Below, piece by piece: positions 18,648 to 27,043 of a stretch of 64,000 nucleotides of DNA; the stretch's first letter is position 1, and every line of letters begins with the position of its first letter. This DNA comes from Enterovibrio qingdaonensis (GTDB lineage Bacteria > Pseudomonadota > Gammaproteobacteria > Enterobacterales > Vibrionaceae): assembly GCF_028683135.1 (NCBI RefSeq), contig NZ_JAJUBB010000022.1, positions 1 to 64,000 of the forward strand. The letters are read 5' to 3'. The position numbers were made by a program, and so were the translations under genes. Below the pieces are notes generated by a model, which was not told the DNA's origin, made no database searches, and worked only from the letters and a program-made list of their open reading frames with translations.

Positions 18648-19214
18648 ATGCAACTAGGTCTTTTTCCACTGCCCATTTTCCTGCTACCTAATGGCATTAC
18701 GACATTGCGTATCTTCGAACCCAGATACGTGCGTTTAGTCAAAGAGTCGATGGCTGACAATCGGGGATTCGTTCTTGCGATGAGAGAGGGTGATGCGATT
18801 TGTGCCTATGGAACCCTCGTTCACATTATTGACTTTGAAATGCTTCCAGACGGTTTGCTCGGCATCACGATACAAGGCACCTCCCGCGTTCAACTCTCTG
18901 ATATTACGCAACAAAATGAAGATGGATTGTGGGTTGGAGAAATCACCTCTCTCCCTGATTGGCCAACATCAGAAGAGCAATCAGGCGTTCTGGGTGACGC
19001 GTTAGGATTGCTGTTCGAATCACACCCTGAACATGCCGCTCAATACCGCCAGACCTTAAACCTGGAAAGTCTTTCTTGGGTTTGCCAACGCTGGCTGGAG
19101 ATCCTTCCTCTTGCAAATCAACAGAGACAATGGTTTTTAGCGCAATCCGACCTTGATGAAGCAAAAAGCTTCATTTCATTGTTGCTAACACAAGAAAATG
19201 TCGAGTTGGAGTGA
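18648..19214 (+). CDS. stand-alone LON substrate-binding domain protein
   Basis: 188 residues from the ATG at 18648, chosen because GGAGGT precedes it and because LON N-domains start LGLFPLPIFLLPNG. The beta-rich LON domain fills about residues 3-110 (LRIFEPRYVRLV, GTLVHI), followed by a helical tail; there is no AAA or protease domain. Such single-domain proteins are widespread but of uncertain function; substrate recruitment for a protease is the usual guess. It is the first gene of a unit with an ECF sigma factor and its ChrR anti-sigma (69 bp to the sigma ATG), and lies under an ECF-type promoter. Confidence 0.85.
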   Translation: MQLGLFPLPIFLLPNGITTLRIFEPRYVRLVKESMADNRGFVLAMREGDAICAYGTLVHIIDFEMLPDGLLGITIQGTSRVQLSDITQQNEDGLWVGEITSLPDWPTSEEQSGVLGDALGLLFESHPEHAAQYRQTLNLESLSWVCQRWLEILPLANQQRQWFLAQSDLDEAKSFISLLLTQENVELE

Positions 19215-19238
19215 TCCATTTGTTCCAGCCGACCGTTT
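19212..19238 (+). promoter_or_regulatory. possible second ECF promoter before the sigma gene
   Basis: TGATCC (19212-19217, using the TGA stop of the LON gene as its first bases), 16 bp, CGTTT (19234-19238). The -35 is perfect, the -10 departs from CGTAT/CGTAA. Position 45 bp before the sigma ATG suits an autoregulated internal promoter. Confidence 0.35.
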
Positions 19239-19282
19239 TGTTAAGGAAGTCAAGAATCGACAGAATTTAGGAAATCTGCATC

Positions 19283-19915
19283 ATGGAAAGGGTTGAAAAC
19301 ACGTATAATCCTACTATCAAGCATCGCCCCAAAAGTCATTCTTCTATGTCAGCATCGTCACCAGAACAACTTGCCGATTGGTTGCGTTGTGTCGCCGACC
19401 ATCGAGACGAAGCCGCATTTGCCGCTTTGTTTAAACACTTTGCGCCCAAAGTCAAAGCGTATGGCCATAGCCATTTACGTGTAGACGGACAAGCCATGGA
19501 GCTGGTTCAGGAAACGATGACGCTAGTCTGGCGTAAAGCTCACCTCTATGACGGGTCGAAAGGTGGCGCATCAACGTGGGTTTTCACGATCATGCGTAAC
19601 GTCAGCTTTGACATGTTGAGGAAAGTGAAAAGTAACCGGGAAGATTGCTTAAGCGGCGATATATGGCCATTGATTGATGGCGAAAGCGGTGAACAAGAAG
19701 ACGACGCGTTGCAGGATCAAATTCAGTCACAACTTCTTTCTTACATCGACCTCTTGCCCGATCTCCAACAGCAAGTTGTCCGTGGCGTATATTTGAAGCA
19801 GCTCACCCACCAAGAACTCGCAGACCAACTCCATGTTCCTCTCGGCACGATAAAGTCGCGTCTTCGCTTAGGTTTACAGAAACTCCGCTCTCATCTGGAG
19901 GTAAATGATGATTAA
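19283..19915 (+). CDS. ECF RNA polymerase sigma factor (RpoE/ChrR group)
   Basis: 210 residues. Sigma region 2 spans about residues 40-110 (AAFAALFKHFAPKVKAYG; VQETMTLVWRKAHLYDGSKG; TWVFTIMRNVSFDMLRK) and region 4 about 150-205 (LPDLQQQVVRGVYL; HQELADQLHVPLGTIKSRL as the HTH). The next gene encodes a ChrR-type anti-sigma, which places this factor in the group typified by Rhodobacter RpoE, activated by singlet oxygen. AGGA lies 10 nt before the chosen ATG; a second ATG at 19346 would remove a 21-residue poorly conserved lead. The stop overlaps the chrR start. Confidence 0.92.
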   Translation: MERVENTYNPTIKHRPKSHSSMSASSPEQLADWLRCVADHRDEAAFAALFKHFAPKVKAYGHSHLRVDGQAMELVQETMTLVWRKAHLYDGSKGGASTWVFTIMRNVSFDMLRKVKSNREDCLSGDIWPLIDGESGEQEDDALQDQIQSQLLSYIDLLPDLQQQVVRGVYLKQLTHQELADQLHVPLGTIKSRLRLGLQKLRSHLEVNDD

Positions 19916-20579
19916 GTATCACCCGTCTGATGACCTCCTCAGAGATCATGCTGCAGGCACACTTCTCGCGTCTATGTCTATTGCTGTATCTGCGCACTGC
20001 GAAATGTGTAAAACATGCCGTCAGAGAGTCATGCAATTGGAGCAACAGATCGCTGATGATGTTTTCGCTGATAACCACTCAGTAGGCGAGCAGCATGATG
20101 ACCTAGATGACACATTTGAAAACATGATGACAGCGATAACCAGTGACAGCAGCGCGCCTGTAACACTTGTTACACCCTCACCTGCTTCAAACATTGATGT
20201 TGGCGGTGAACGTTACGCATTACCCATTGCTTTGAGACGGTATCATCACCTTGGTTGGAGTTCGATCGGTGCGATAAGCCGTGCAAGGTTACCGCTAAAT
20301 GAAGGAGACACACGTGCAAGTTTGCTTCATATCGGCATGAACGGCAGCGTCCCCAGCCATACACACAAAGGTATGGAGGTGACCCTATTGCTAAGTGGTC
20401 ATTTTGAGGATGAGCATGACACGTACGTGCCTGGCGACTTCATTGTACTGGATGCATCCAATAACCACACGCCACACACACGTGACGGGTGCTTGTGCTA
20501 TACCGTAGCGGACGCACCTTTGCACTTTACGAAAGGCGTGAGCAAGCTTCTGAACACTGTTGGACGCGTAATCTATTAA
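19908..20579 (+). CDS. chrR: ChrR-family zinc anti-sigma factor with cupin domain
   Basis: Counting from the upstream ATG at 19905, zinc ligands fall at His6, His31, Cys35 and Cys38, the same spacing as in Rhodobacter ChrR, forming the anti-sigma domain. The C-terminal cupin (about residues 100-210) keeps PSHTHKGMEVT (His152, His154, Glu158) and a later His (188 or 191), the second metal site needed for the singlet-oxygen response. GGAGG precedes two adjacent ATGs; the second (19908) has the better spacing. Overlaps the sigma gene by a few bases, so synthesis of both is coupled. Cytosolic. Confidence 0.93.
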   Translation: MIKYHPSDDLLRDHAAGTLLASMSIAVSAHCEMCKTCRQRVMQLEQQIADDVFADNHSVGEQHDDLDDTFENMMTAITSDSSAPVTLVTPSPASNIDVGGERYALPIALRRYHHLGWSSIGAISRARLPLNEGDTRASLLHIGMNGSVPSHTHKGMEVTLLLSGHFEDEHDTYVPGDFIVLDASNNHTPHTRDGCLCYTVADAPLHFTKGVSKLLNTVGRVIY

Positions 20580-20606
20580 TACGCGACATGCTTCAGCCAT
20601 CATCTA

Positions 20607-20633
20607 GAAAAAGCACCTTAGGGTGCTTTTTTA
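20607..20633 (+). terminator. terminator of the LON-sigma-chrR operon
   Basis: AAAAAGCACC-TTA-GGGTGCTTTTTT hairpin with T-tail, 28 bp after the chrR stop. Confidence 0.85.
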
Positions 20634-20934
20634 TTGCTGAAATAAACGTTTTATAAACAATTTGGTCAACAATATTTTACATTAGCTATTGCGATTAGAT
20701 TGTTATTAAATCAGGCAATTGCGATCTAAGAGGATATATTGTGTTACTTTCTGCTTTACAGATTGCTCAATGACCTGATTTAATCACATCGATTAACAAG
20801 CGTTAACACAACTATACCGAAACATCCTCAAGCCTTTTTTGTCACGAATGACCTTTCATAGTGAGCACATTGACATGATGTCATTGCGGCGCGTTGAGGC
20901 GGTTTCAGTATAAATACACAGTGAAGTGAGAAAA
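20634..20934 (+). promoter_or_regulatory. 300-bp leader/promoter region of sstT with an enclosed mini-ORF
   Basis: No ordinary gene. ATTAAATCAGG (20705-20715) and its exact reverse complement CCTGATTTAAT (20774-20784) enclose a ribosome site (AAGAGGA, 20728-20734) and a 10-codon frame GTG...TGA (20741-20773) whose stop touches the right arm. Two near-copies of ATTGCGAT (about 20688 and 20718) and a palindrome TGACAT-G-ATGTCA (20871-20883) are also present. A regulatory leader is plausible but unproven. Confidence 0.4.
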
Positions 20935-22173
20935 ATGAAGCAAACACAATCACCTTTCGCGAAAATTGCTAATACCAGTCTGGTTGTCCAGATCTTGGTC
21001 GGTATTATCGCAGGCGTCGCCCTAGCCAGCGTTTCGCCAGACAGCGCAAAAGCCATTGGTTTTTTGGGTAACTTATTTGTTAATGCCCTAAAAGCCGTTG
21101 CTCCAATTTTGGTTTTTGTCCTTGTAGCCGCGTCTATCGCTAATCAGCGTAAAGGCCAGCACACCCACTTACGCCCTATTATCACACTTTATCTTATCGG
21201 CACATTTTCTGCGGCGATCACAGCGGTAGCACTGAGCTTTATGTTCCCAACGGAACTGACGCTCACCGCATCTAAAACTGCGGTCACGCCACCAGAAGGT
21301 ATCGTTGAAGTGATTACAACGCTGCTTTACAGCGTTGTAGATAACCCAATCCATGCCCTAATGAACGGTAACTTTATCGGTATTCTTGCTTGGGCAATCG
21401 GTTTAGGTATTGCACTGCATCATGCGTCTGACACAACGAAAACTGTGTTTGGCGATGTTGCTGAAAGCGTATCGTTCATTGTTAGAAACATCATCAAACT
21501 CGCACCTATCGGTATTTTTGGCTTGGTTGCTAAAACCTTTGCTGAAACCGGTTTTGAAGCGTTAGTCGGCTATGCTCACTTACTGTCAGTATTGCTAGCA
21601 TCTATGGCGTTCATTGCTCTGGTCGTTAACCCGATCATCGTTTATGTGAAAACACGCACTAACCCTTACCCGCTAGTATTCCAGTGCTTGCGTGAGAGTG
21701 GCGTAACCGCATTCTTTACCCGTAGCTCTGCGGCAAACATTCCTGTGAACATGCAGCTGTGTAGCAAACTCAAGTTAGACAAAGACACCTATTCAGTGTC
21801 AATCCCATTGGGTGCGACCATCAACATGGCGGGTGCTGCAATTACCATCACAGTGCTTACCTTGGCAGCGGTACATACCTTGGGTATTGAAGTGGACATC
21901 GCTACTGCATTGCTTCTGAGTATCGTAGCGGCAGTCTCTGCTTGCGGAGCATCAGGCGTTGCAGGTGGCTCCTTACTATTGATTCCACTGGCATGTAACC
22001 TGTTTGGTATTCCAAACGATATCGCAATGCAGGTTGTTGCGGTTGGTTTCATCATTGGTGTTGTTCAGGATTCAGCGGAAACGGCATTGAACAGTTCGAC
22101 TGACGTAGTGTTTACCGCTGCTGCATGTCGTGCCGTTGAACGACAAGCGGTGCAAGAGCGTCTTGCAAAATAA
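20935..22173 (+). CDS. sstT: Na+/serine-threonine symporter SstT
   Basis: 412 residues from the ATG at 20935 (the frame also allows a GTG at 20926). DAACS-family inner-membrane symporter with about nine spans and two re-entrant loops; [11 protein letters not shown], the Ser-rich loop, and [19 protein letters not shown] plus [14 protein letters not shown] are family signatures (the second cited in part). It imports serine and threonine with sodium. It has its own terminator and an unusually long upstream region. Confidence 0.95.
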   Translation: MKQTQSPFAKIANTSLVVQILVGIIAGVALASVSPDSAKAIGFLGNLFVNALKAVAPILVFVLVAASIANQRKGQHTHLRPIITLYLIGTFSAAITAVALSFMFPTELTLTASKTAVTPPEGIVEVITTLLYSVVDNPIHALMNGNFIGILAWAIGLGIALHHASDTTKTVFGDVAESVSFIVRNIIKLAPIGIFGLVAKTFAETGFEALVGYAHLLSVLLASMAFIALVVNPIIVYVKTRTNPYPLVFQCLRESGVTAFFTRSSAANIPVNMQLCSKLKLDKDTYSVSIPLGATINMAGAAITITVLTLAAVHTLGIEVDIATALLLSIVAAVSACGASGVAGGSLLLIPLACNLFGIPNDIAMQVVAVGFIIGVVQDSAETALNSSTDVVFTAAACRAVERQAVQERLAK

Positions 22174-22190
22174 CGCTAACGCACTCTTTT

Positions 22191-22215
22191 AAAAGGCGCT
22201 TCGGCGCCTTTTTTA
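22191..22215 (+). terminator. terminator of sstT
   Basis: AAAAGGCGC-TTCG-GCGCCTTTTTT: a UUCG tetraloop hairpin with T-tail, 18 bp after the stop. Confidence 0.9.
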
Positions 22216-22323
22216 TTTATCTCAACTCTGGTGCCTACTGACTGACAAAATAGTGTCTATTCTGATTTACAGGATTTTTTAGACGTCTAGACTGTTAGCT
22301 TTCCTTTCTGGGTCTTTATCCTA

Positions 22324-22417
22324 TATAATCCCGCCTCTTTTTTGTGAGCCACTTAAAATTTTTGCATTAGATGCGGCTTCCTAAGGCCTTCTTCGCATCC
22401 AAAGCAAAGGACTATTT
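22324..22417 (+). promoter_or_regulatory. promoter and structured leader of the ECF transporter operon
   Basis: A perfect -10 TATAAT (22324-22329) is followed by a leader containing GATGCGGC...GCC...CGCATC (about 22370-22399), a bulged hairpin ending next to the ribosome site AAAGG. Vitamin-type ECF operons are often riboswitch-controlled, but I could not match this leader to a known class. Confidence 0.4.
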
Positions 22418-22966
22418 ATGAATTTCTCTGCGAAAACAGTTGTAATTATCGCCATCGGAGCGGCGCTTTACGGGATTGGCGGTCTACCTATGTTCGGTAT
22501 TCCTGTGTTTGCCAATACTACGCTGAAGCCTGCTATGGCGATTTTGGCTATGTTTTCTGTGCTATTTGGCCCTGGCGTGGGTTTCCTCGTTGGCTTCATT
22601 GGTCACTGGGTGACAGACCTTTTTGCTGGATGGGGAATTTGGCTAAATTGGGTACTGGGTTCTGGCATTGTAGGACTGGTCATTGGTCTGTTTCCTATTC
22701 TCACGAAAAAACGCCTGAAGTACGGCAACTTCCCTAAGATTGACGTTGTCCTGTTCTCCATTTTGGCTTTACTCGGAAATGTTGTGGGCTACGGTTTCTC
22801 TGCGTTTTTAGACACCGTTTTATACGCCGAACCTTTTACGAAAGTATTTTTGCAGCTTTGCATTATCGCTGCGGGTAATGCACTTCTCGTGTCCGTTGTT
22901 GGCTACTTCATTCTCCAATCTGTCGCCAAACGTAACAAACAGTGCCGTAACCTGACCGAAGCGTAA
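22418..22966 (+). CDS. ECF transporter S component, UPF0397 family
   Basis: 182 residues, about five to six membrane spans, with the UPF0397 landmarks [32 protein letters not shown] and [17 protein letters not shown] components bind the vitamin-like substrate for an energy-coupling-factor ABC importer. Databases often label this family riboflavin transporter, but evidence for that substrate is thin. It is followed 8 bp later by the ATPase gene and then the T component, giving a complete dedicated (group I) ECF operon. Confidence 0.88.
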   Translation: MNFSAKTVVIIAIGAALYGIGGLPMFGIPVFANTTLKPAMAILAMFSVLFGPGVGFLVGFIGHWVTDLFAGWGIWLNWVLGSGIVGLVIGLFPILTKKRLKYGNFPKIDVVLFSILALLGNVVGYGFSAFLDTVLYAEPFTKVFLQLCIIAAGNALLVSVVGYFILQSVAKRNKQCRNLTEA

Positions 22967-22974
22967 TTTTTGCT

Positions 22975-24669
22975 ATGACCATCGAATTTAAAAACTTTAC
23001 TTTTCGCTACGACGCATTGGTCAATCCAACGCTAAAAGGCATTGACCTAACAATTAATAAAGGCGAAAAAATCCTCATCATTGGCCCAAGCGGCAGTGGT
23101 AAATCTACACTTGGCCAATGCATTAATGGCCTTATCCCCCATTCCATTGAAGGTGAAACCACGGGTTCACTGCTGATCAACGGTATGGATGCACAAACCA
23201 TGAAATTGGTGCACTTCACTGAACAAGTAGGCACCGTACTTCAAGATACTGACAGCCAATTTGTTGGCCTCAGTGTTGGCGAAGATATTGCGTTTGCGCT
23301 TGAGAACCAACGCATGCCTGTCGCAGAGATGTATCCGTTGGTTAAGTCCACCGCGAAAATGGTGGAACTCGAAACACTGCTCAACCATGCACCTCAAGAC
23401 CTTTCTGGCGGTCAAAAGCAGCGCGTTTCTCTTGCCGGTATTTTGGTAGATGACGTCGAAATCCTGCTGTTTGATGAACCGCTCGCTGCACTTGATCCGA
23501 AAACGGGTAAGCGCACCATCGAGATCATCGACCAACTGCATCGTGATACCGGCAAGACGGTTATCATCATCGAACACCGTCTGGAAGATGTACTGACCAA
23601 ACATGTCGACCGCGTTATTTTGATGGAAAGTGGGCAAATCATTGCTGATATGTCACCAAACGACATGCTGGTATCAGGCCTTCTTGAAAAGCACGGCATT
23701 CGCGAACCTTTGTATTTTTCTGCCATAAAGCACGCAGGTTATGACCTCAAAGCCAGTGATAACCCAGCCTATCTCGACCAAATGGATATTGAAGCCATCG
23801 CGCCAACCATTCAGTCTTGGCATTCGTCTTACGCACAACAGGAACCGGTTGCTGAAAACGAAACACTGCTGACGTTGGAGAATATCTCCTACTCCTATGA
23901 CGGCGAAAAAAATGCACTAGAAGACATTTCTTTTTCAGTTCGTCGTGGCGAAATCGTGTCTGTTCTTGGCAAGAATGGCTCAGGAAAATCGACACTAACC
24001 AAACTCATCATGGGCGTCGTTGAACCTGATGCTGGCTCCATACATTTCGATGGACAGGACTTTGCTGATTTAACAATTTACGAACGCAGCAAGAAAGTTG
24101 GCGTTGTCATGCAAAACCCAAATCATATGATTTGCCATCATATGATCATGGATGAAGTCGCGTTTGGCCTGCATAACCAAGGTTTAAGTGACGTAGAAAT
24201 CGAAAAGCGTGTGCTCGACGTACTTGAATTTTGTGGGCTTAGCAAATACCGCCATTGGCCGATTGATGCGCTAAGTTACGGTCAGAAGAAACGTGTGACC
24301 ATTGCGTCGATTCTGGTTATGGAGCCAGAACTACTGATCCTCGATGAGCCGACGGCTGGCCAAGATTATCGCAATTACACAGCCATGCTGTCGTTCATTA
24401 AACGTTTGAACAAAGAGCGTGGGATCACCGTGATGATCATTTCACACGATATGCATCTGGTGCTGGAATACACCACACGTTCCATTGTTATCGCTGACAG
24501 CAAACTGATGACAGATGCGCCAATGACCACGGTATTCAGCCAGTCTGAATTGCTGGATGCAGCTAACTTAACGACCACCAGCCTTTATCAGCTTGCAGAG
24601 AAATGCGGAATAGCCGATATCAATGGCTTTATGCAGCAGTTTATCGACGCAGAGAGCAGTGCGAAATGA
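22975..24669 (+). CDS. fused double ATPase of ECF transporter (DUF3744 linker)
   Basis: 564 residues, two ABC ATPase domains in one chain. Domain 1: Walker A GPSGSGKST (about 36-44), signature LSGGQKQR, Walker B ILLFDEPLAALD. A central linker (about 240-290) corresponds to DUF3744. Domain 2: Walker A GKNGSGKST, signature LSYGQKKR (Tyr in place of the second Gly region), Walker B LLILDEPTAGQD. The fusion replaces the EcfA/EcfA' heterodimer and energises import of the S-component substrate. Stop overlaps the next start by 4 bp. Confidence 0.92.
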   Translation: MTIEFKNFTFRYDALVNPTLKGIDLTINKGEKILIIGPSGSGKSTLGQCINGLIPHSIEGETTGSLLINGMDAQTMKLVHFTEQVGTVLQDTDSQFVGLSVGEDIAFALENQRMPVAEMYPLVKSTAKMVELETLLNHAPQDLSGGQKQRVSLAGILVDDVEILLFDEPLAALDPKTGKRTIEIIDQLHRDTGKTVIIIEHRLEDVLTKHVDRVILMESGQIIADMSPNDMLVSGLLEKHGIREPLYFSAIKHAGYDLKASDNPAYLDQMDIEAIAPTIQSWHSSYAQQEPVAENETLLTLENISYSYDGEKNALEDISFSVRRGEIVSVLGKNGSGKSTLTKLIMGVVEPDAGSIHFDGQDFADLTIYERSKKVGVVMQNPNHMICHHMIMDEVAFGLHNQGLSDVEIEKRVLDVLEFCGLSKYRHWPIDALSYGQKKRVTIASILVMEPELLILDEPTAGQDYRNYTAMLSFIKRLNKERGITVMIISHDMHLVLEYTTRSIVIADSKLMTDAPMTTVFSQSELLDAANLTTTSLYQLAEKCGIADINGFMQQFIDAESSAK

Positions 24670-25508
24670 AGACCTCTAAGATGAAATTTGGAATCAACTA
24701 CGTTGATACAAAGTCTCCGTTGCATGGGCTTAATGGCATCACAAAATTTGCCTTGCTGATGGCATGGATAACCGTTGTTCTGACCACATTTGACCTGCGC
24801 ATTATTGTCGTCATGATTTTGTTGGGCTTAACCCTTCTGAAAACAACGGGTGTTGCTTTTCAGGTATATAAACCTCTATTGCTGGGCACGCTTAGTGTGT
24901 TAACCACAAACGCCATTTTTATGTTTGCGGTCGCGCCACAACAAGGCTCTGAGGTTTTAGGCACAACCACTGAACTCATGACGTTACCGGGTAACTACAC
25001 ATTAACCCAGGAAACACTGTATTACCTATGTACAGTCACGCTCAAGTACTTCAGCATGTTCCCTATTGCGTTGGTCTTTGTGTTTACCACGCACCCAACT
25101 GAATTTGCATCAAGCCTGAATCGCGTCGGTGTTCCATACAAAATTGCCTATGCGGTTAGCCTGACCTTACGCTACCTGCCGGAAGTGAAAAACGACTTTG
25201 TTAACATCATGCACGCTCAACAAGCGCGAGGTGTCGATTTTTCTAAAAATGCTCCCTTGATGGATCGATTTCGCGGCGTAACCAAGATTCTTATCCCGCT
25301 GATTTTTTCAAGCTTGGATCGGGCTGATGAAATCTCCAATGCGATGACACTGCGTGGATTTGGTCGTTACAACTCACGTACTTGGTACAATCAACGCGTG
25401 CTGACAAGTAAAGACTGGGGTGTGCTTGCCATTCTTGCCCTCGGCGTCACTTTGGCACTCATCAAGCGTAACGCTGATACTGTGATGATGTGGTATCCAT
25501 TTGGGTAA
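24666..25508 (+). CDS. ECF transporter transmembrane T component
   Basis: 280 residues from the ATG at 24666, which overlaps the ATPase stop (ATGA). The CbiQ/EcfT family features are four to six membrane spans in the N-terminal half, then the coupling-helix motifs: AQQARGVDF (about 200) and AMTLRGFGRYNSRT (about 245), the two Ala-Arg-Gly boxes that dock onto the ATPases. Last gene of the operon, followed by a terminator. Confidence 0.92.
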   Translation: MKTSKMKFGINYVDTKSPLHGLNGITKFALLMAWITVVLTTFDLRIIVVMILLGLTLLKTTGVAFQVYKPLLLGTLSVLTTNAIFMFAVAPQQGSEVLGTTTELMTLPGNYTLTQETLYYLCTVTLKYFSMFPIALVFVFTTHPTEFASSLNRVGVPYKIAYAVSLTLRYLPEVKNDFVNIMHAQQARGVDFSKNAPLMDRFRGVTKILIPLIFSSLDRADEISNAMTLRGFGRYNSRTWYNQRVLTSKDWGVLAILALGVTLALIKRNADTVMMWYPFG

Positions 25509-25518
25509 TACATAAAAC

Positions 25519-25546
25519 GAAAAAGGAGCCGATTGGCTCCTTTTTT
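25519..25546. terminator. bidirectional terminator between ECF operon and mlc
   Basis: AAAAAGGAGCC-GATT-GGCTCCTTTTTT between two converging genes, with A-run and T-run for both directions. Confidence 0.88.
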
Positions 25547-25570
25547 CATGCTGACTACGACAATGCTGGA

Positions 25571-26785
25571 CTAACCTTCCAGCACCTTCATCAATAAATA
25601 CCCTTCATACATCGCGCGTTTTACGAGTGCTGCTCCCGGCATCGTAGCTTGTGTATAGAAAAAGGCTTCGTCTAATTCCAAGTGCTCAAAGTACTGAGGC
25701 AATGTCTGGTTTTGAATACGATCCATAATCGCCGGATAAAGTACTGACTTCGCCTGATTTAACTCACCCCCAATTAATATTCTTTGAGGGTTGAATAAAT
25801 TCACGGTAATGGCGATGGCTTGGCCGAGATTATGCCCCAATTCTGTGATCACGTTCACGGCTACTGGGTCACCTTTCACAGCTGCTTGGCAAAGGAGGTT
25901 TATTGACAGTTTTCTTCCTTGTAAAACACTCTCATGCCCTTGGTCTAATAGCGCCTGTGTGTCTTCTAAAACTGACTGTAGGCTAGCCACCGTTTCCAAA
26001 CAGCCGTTATTGCCACAGAAGCATCGTTTGCCAAAGGGTTTGATTTGAATATGCCCCAATTCGCCAATGTTTCCGATCTGCCCTTCCAGTACTTTGCCAT
26101 CAATCATGATGCCAGCACCGACGCCGTGGTGAATGGACACCAACACCGAATTTTCTACGTCTCTTGCATTGCCAAATAGCTTTTCAGCCAGTGCCCATGA
26201 ACGCGTATCGTTGCCTATAAAAACAGGCAGACCTGTGGAGCGATGAATGGCTGCGCCAAGCGGCATATTGTGGACATTAAAGTGTGGCATTTGAATCACC
26301 ACACCTTGCGCACTGTTCACCAAACCGGGAAGCGAAACAGCAACCGCTGTTACTCGGTCAACCACGTTGGCATGGACAGAGAAGAAGTGATTGATACGGT
26401 TTTGAATCAGCGTTAGCAACGTCTCTTGGTCAAGGATATCAATGTCTTTTCGCTCTTCTACTAAGATATCGCCGCCAAGTTCGTGCAGTGCCAGCGTCAA
26501 ATACCCTCGGCCTAGGCGCAGAGAAAGAAACTGCCAACCTTCGTTGTCGAGTACCAACCCAATAGCTGGTCGACCTCGGCTGGCGGGCTCGCCATACTCA
26601 GTCTCTTTGACTAAATGCGCATCAATCAATTCACGCGTTATCTTAGTGATACTCGCGGGGGCTAGTTGACTGCGCTTAGAAAGTTCAATTCGGGAAATAG
26701 GCCCTAGCTGATCGATCAACTTATAAACTGCGCCAGCGTTATTACGCTTTATGTGATCTATGTGTCCTGGCTGGGCGAGAATCAT
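25571..26785 (-). CDS. mlc: ROK-family glucose-PTS repressor Mlc
   Basis: 404 residues. The N-terminus QPGHIDHIKRNNAGAVYKLI and HTH QLAPASITKITREL match Escherichia coli Mlc closely; the ROK kinase-like fold follows with zinc site KRCFCGNNGCLE (CxC...C). Mlc represses ptsG, ptsHI and manXYZ and is pulled off DNA by unphosphorylated EIICB-Glc at the membrane. The ATG at 26785 has AAGGA upstream; the frame runs 99 bases further up but without family match. A CRP site lies 79 bp before the start, consistent with the known cAMP-CRP control of mlc. Confidence 0.93.
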   Translation of the reverse strand: MILAQPGHIDHIKRNNAGAVYKLIDQLGPISRIELSKRSQLAPASITKITRELIDAHLVKETEYGEPASRGRPAIGLVLDNEGWQFLSLRLGRGYLTLALHELGGDILVEERKDIDILDQETLLTLIQNRINHFFSVHANVVDRVTAVAVSLPGLVNSAQGVVIQMPHFNVHNMPLGAAIHRSTGLPVFIGNDTRSWALAEKLFGNARDVENSVLVSIHHGVGAGIMIDGKVLEGQIGNIGELGHIQIKPFGKRCFCGNNGCLETVASLQSVLEDTQALLDQGHESVLQGRKLSINLLCQAAVKGDPVAVNVITELGHNLGQAIAITVNLFNPQRILIGGELNQAKSVLYPAIMDRIQNQTLPQYFEHLELDEAFFYTQATMPGAALVKRAMYEGYLLMKVLEG

Positions 26786-26863
26786 CCCAAATTCCTTTTT
26801 ACTTTCATTAATAATGAATTTTTTTACTTTGCGAACTAATTGTGAAGCAGCAAGAGAGAATGA

Positions 26864-26879
26864 CGTGATACACATCACG
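26864..26879. promoter_or_regulatory. CRP binding site upstream of mlc
   Basis: CGTGA-TACACA-TCACG: both inner GTGA/TCAC half-sites are perfect at the required 6-bp spacing and the outer bases are symmetrical. It lies in the mlc-queE divergent region, nearer mlc. Confidence 0.72.
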
Positions 26880-27043
26880 AGCAATTTATTTCAATTACAT
26901 TAGATTCAGCGCGAAGACCAAAAATCAAGCAGTTATATGCCGTTTATTTTGCTGCGGGTGTATCAGGATGTTTCTAACCAAGACAGCCCTTCGCTAACCT
27001 GACATAATCCCGCCCAATCTATGCATTAAGAACGTTTAGCGGT

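Noticed and set aside
19312-19317. TATAAT inside the first codons of the sigma gene
   Set aside because: No -35 at a suitable distance; would only make sense if translation began at the second Met.
23167-23726. Minus-strand frames opposite the ECF ATPase
   Set aside because: Antisense to conserved Walker and signature motifs; no independent support.
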